NCBI RefSeq assembly: GCF_019343495.1
Contig: NZ_CP072549.1
Coordinates: 1,984,001-2,048,000, forward strand
Direction: 5' to 3'
From: Acinetobacter lwoffii
Lineage (GTDB): Bacteria; Pseudomonadota; Gammaproteobacteria; Pseudomonadales; Moraxellaceae
DNA: 64,000 nucleotides
In this document: positions 63,741 through 64,000 of the stretch, piece after piece
How the letters are laid out: every line of letters begins with the position of its first letter
Position numbering within the stretch: position 1 is the first letter of the stretch
The notes under the pieces: generated by a model
The model's input: the letters and a program-made list of their open reading frames with translations, nothing else
What the model was told of the DNA's origin: nothing
Database searches by the model: none
Translations under genes and position numbers: made by a program

Positions 63741-64000
63741 TTAAGCAGATTTTTTCTTCTTTTTGCCAAACTGGGTCGCCAGTGCAGTGACATGCTGATA
63801 ACCGGTCGGCAAGATCCGCTGAATCAGGTCAATTGCTTTGGCATCATTACCGATCAGCAGACGGCGCTTGTCTTTTTGTACCGCCTCCAGAATTTGACGA
63901 GCGGCTTCTGCAGGTGGACAACGCAATAATTTATTAAAATTACGGGCTGATTTTTCCGGATTCATACCTAAAGTCAGCAGGCTGTTATTCATTTTTGCAG
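63741..64000 (-). CDS. SDR family oxidoreductase, C-terminal part only (5' end beyond the window)
   Basis: The reading frame continues through the right edge without a start signal, so only about 86 C-terminal residues are visible. They read NFNKLLRCPPAEAARQILEA then KRRLLIGNDAKAIDLIQRIL and end in a lysine-rich tail. This fits the C terminus of classical short-chain dehydrogenases, in which an AA-x-x-I helix is followed by R-x-L-I/V-G-x-D. The Met at 63992 is internal, not the start. The family assignment is tentative because the Rossmann and YxxxK parts are not in view. Confidence 0.6.
   Translation of the reverse strand, partial: AKMNNSLLTLGMNPEKSARNFNKLLRCPPAEAARQILEAVQKDKRRLLIGNDAKAIDLIQRILPTGYQHVTALATQFGKKKKKSA

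Overview
The window is chromosomal DNA of a gammaproteobacterium, most likely an Acinetobacter species (Moraxellaceae). This rests on the gene set and order: niaP, mdtD-like, choice-of-anchor I lipoprotein, LysM-dprA-tsaC, zur-znuCB divergent from znuA, and atpIBEFHAGDC. An rrn operon with tRNA-Ile and tRNA-Ala in the spacer fits the same group. No species call is made. Base composition is moderate over the housekeeping genes and clearly AT-richer over two accessory modules.

Layout. 1-8,900: parC, a niaP-like niacin transporter, a TRIC-family channel gene, a YchJ/SEC-C protein, a TerC-CBS-CorC membrane protein, a LOG-family protein and a PiT-like permease. 8,950-18,200: a secreted choice-of-anchor I lipoprotein, an MdtD-like DHA2 transporter, a GH25 lysozyme-like protein, an anchored metallo-beta-lactamase-fold enzyme, dinB, an MHS-family symporter with ridA, and a DUF2726 gene. 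18,200-22,100: a YgiQ radical SAM protein and a YnfM-like transporter. 22,180-27,900: a complete rRNA operon on the minus strand (16S, tRNA-Ile(GAT), tRNA-Ala(TGC), 23S, 5S) with promoter, pre-rRNA processing stems and terminator. 28,400-31,000: a DUF2946 gene and an OprC-like TonB-dependent copper receptor. 31,000-40,200: def, LysM protein, dprA, tsaC, a candidate small RNA, an EamA transporter, glutathione peroxidase, a small lipoprotein, a pirin and an aldehyde dehydrogenase.

40,560-43,430 holds a two-gene AT-rich module: a SIR2-domain protein followed, with a one-base overlap, by a HerA-type ATPase. This is the architecture of SIR2-HerA antiphage defence systems. It lies between the aldehyde dehydrogenase gene and the end of the ATP synthase operon, separated from atpC only by a shared hairpin terminator. 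43,470-50,750 is the whole atpIBEFHAGDC operon with a strong promoter.

50,830-53,880 is the zinc uptake locus: znuA diverges from zur-znuC-znuB across a palindromic Zur-like operator. After a LysE exporter and a Dyp-type peroxidase comes the second accessory module (55,728-60,732, minus strand). It is an orphan T6SS vgrG whose 3' end is AT-rich, followed with 4-base overlaps by a GH19-like peptidoglycan hydrolase (likely effector) and a small exported protein (likely immunity protein). The window closes with a methionine-type aminotransferase, a MATE transporter and the 3' end of an SDR gene running off the right edge.

The strongest candidates for a closer look are the SIR2-HerA pair, the vgrG-effector-immunity cassette with its composition break inside vgrG, and the promoter-plus-tandem-terminator unit at 34,682-34,845 that looks like an unannotated sRNA.
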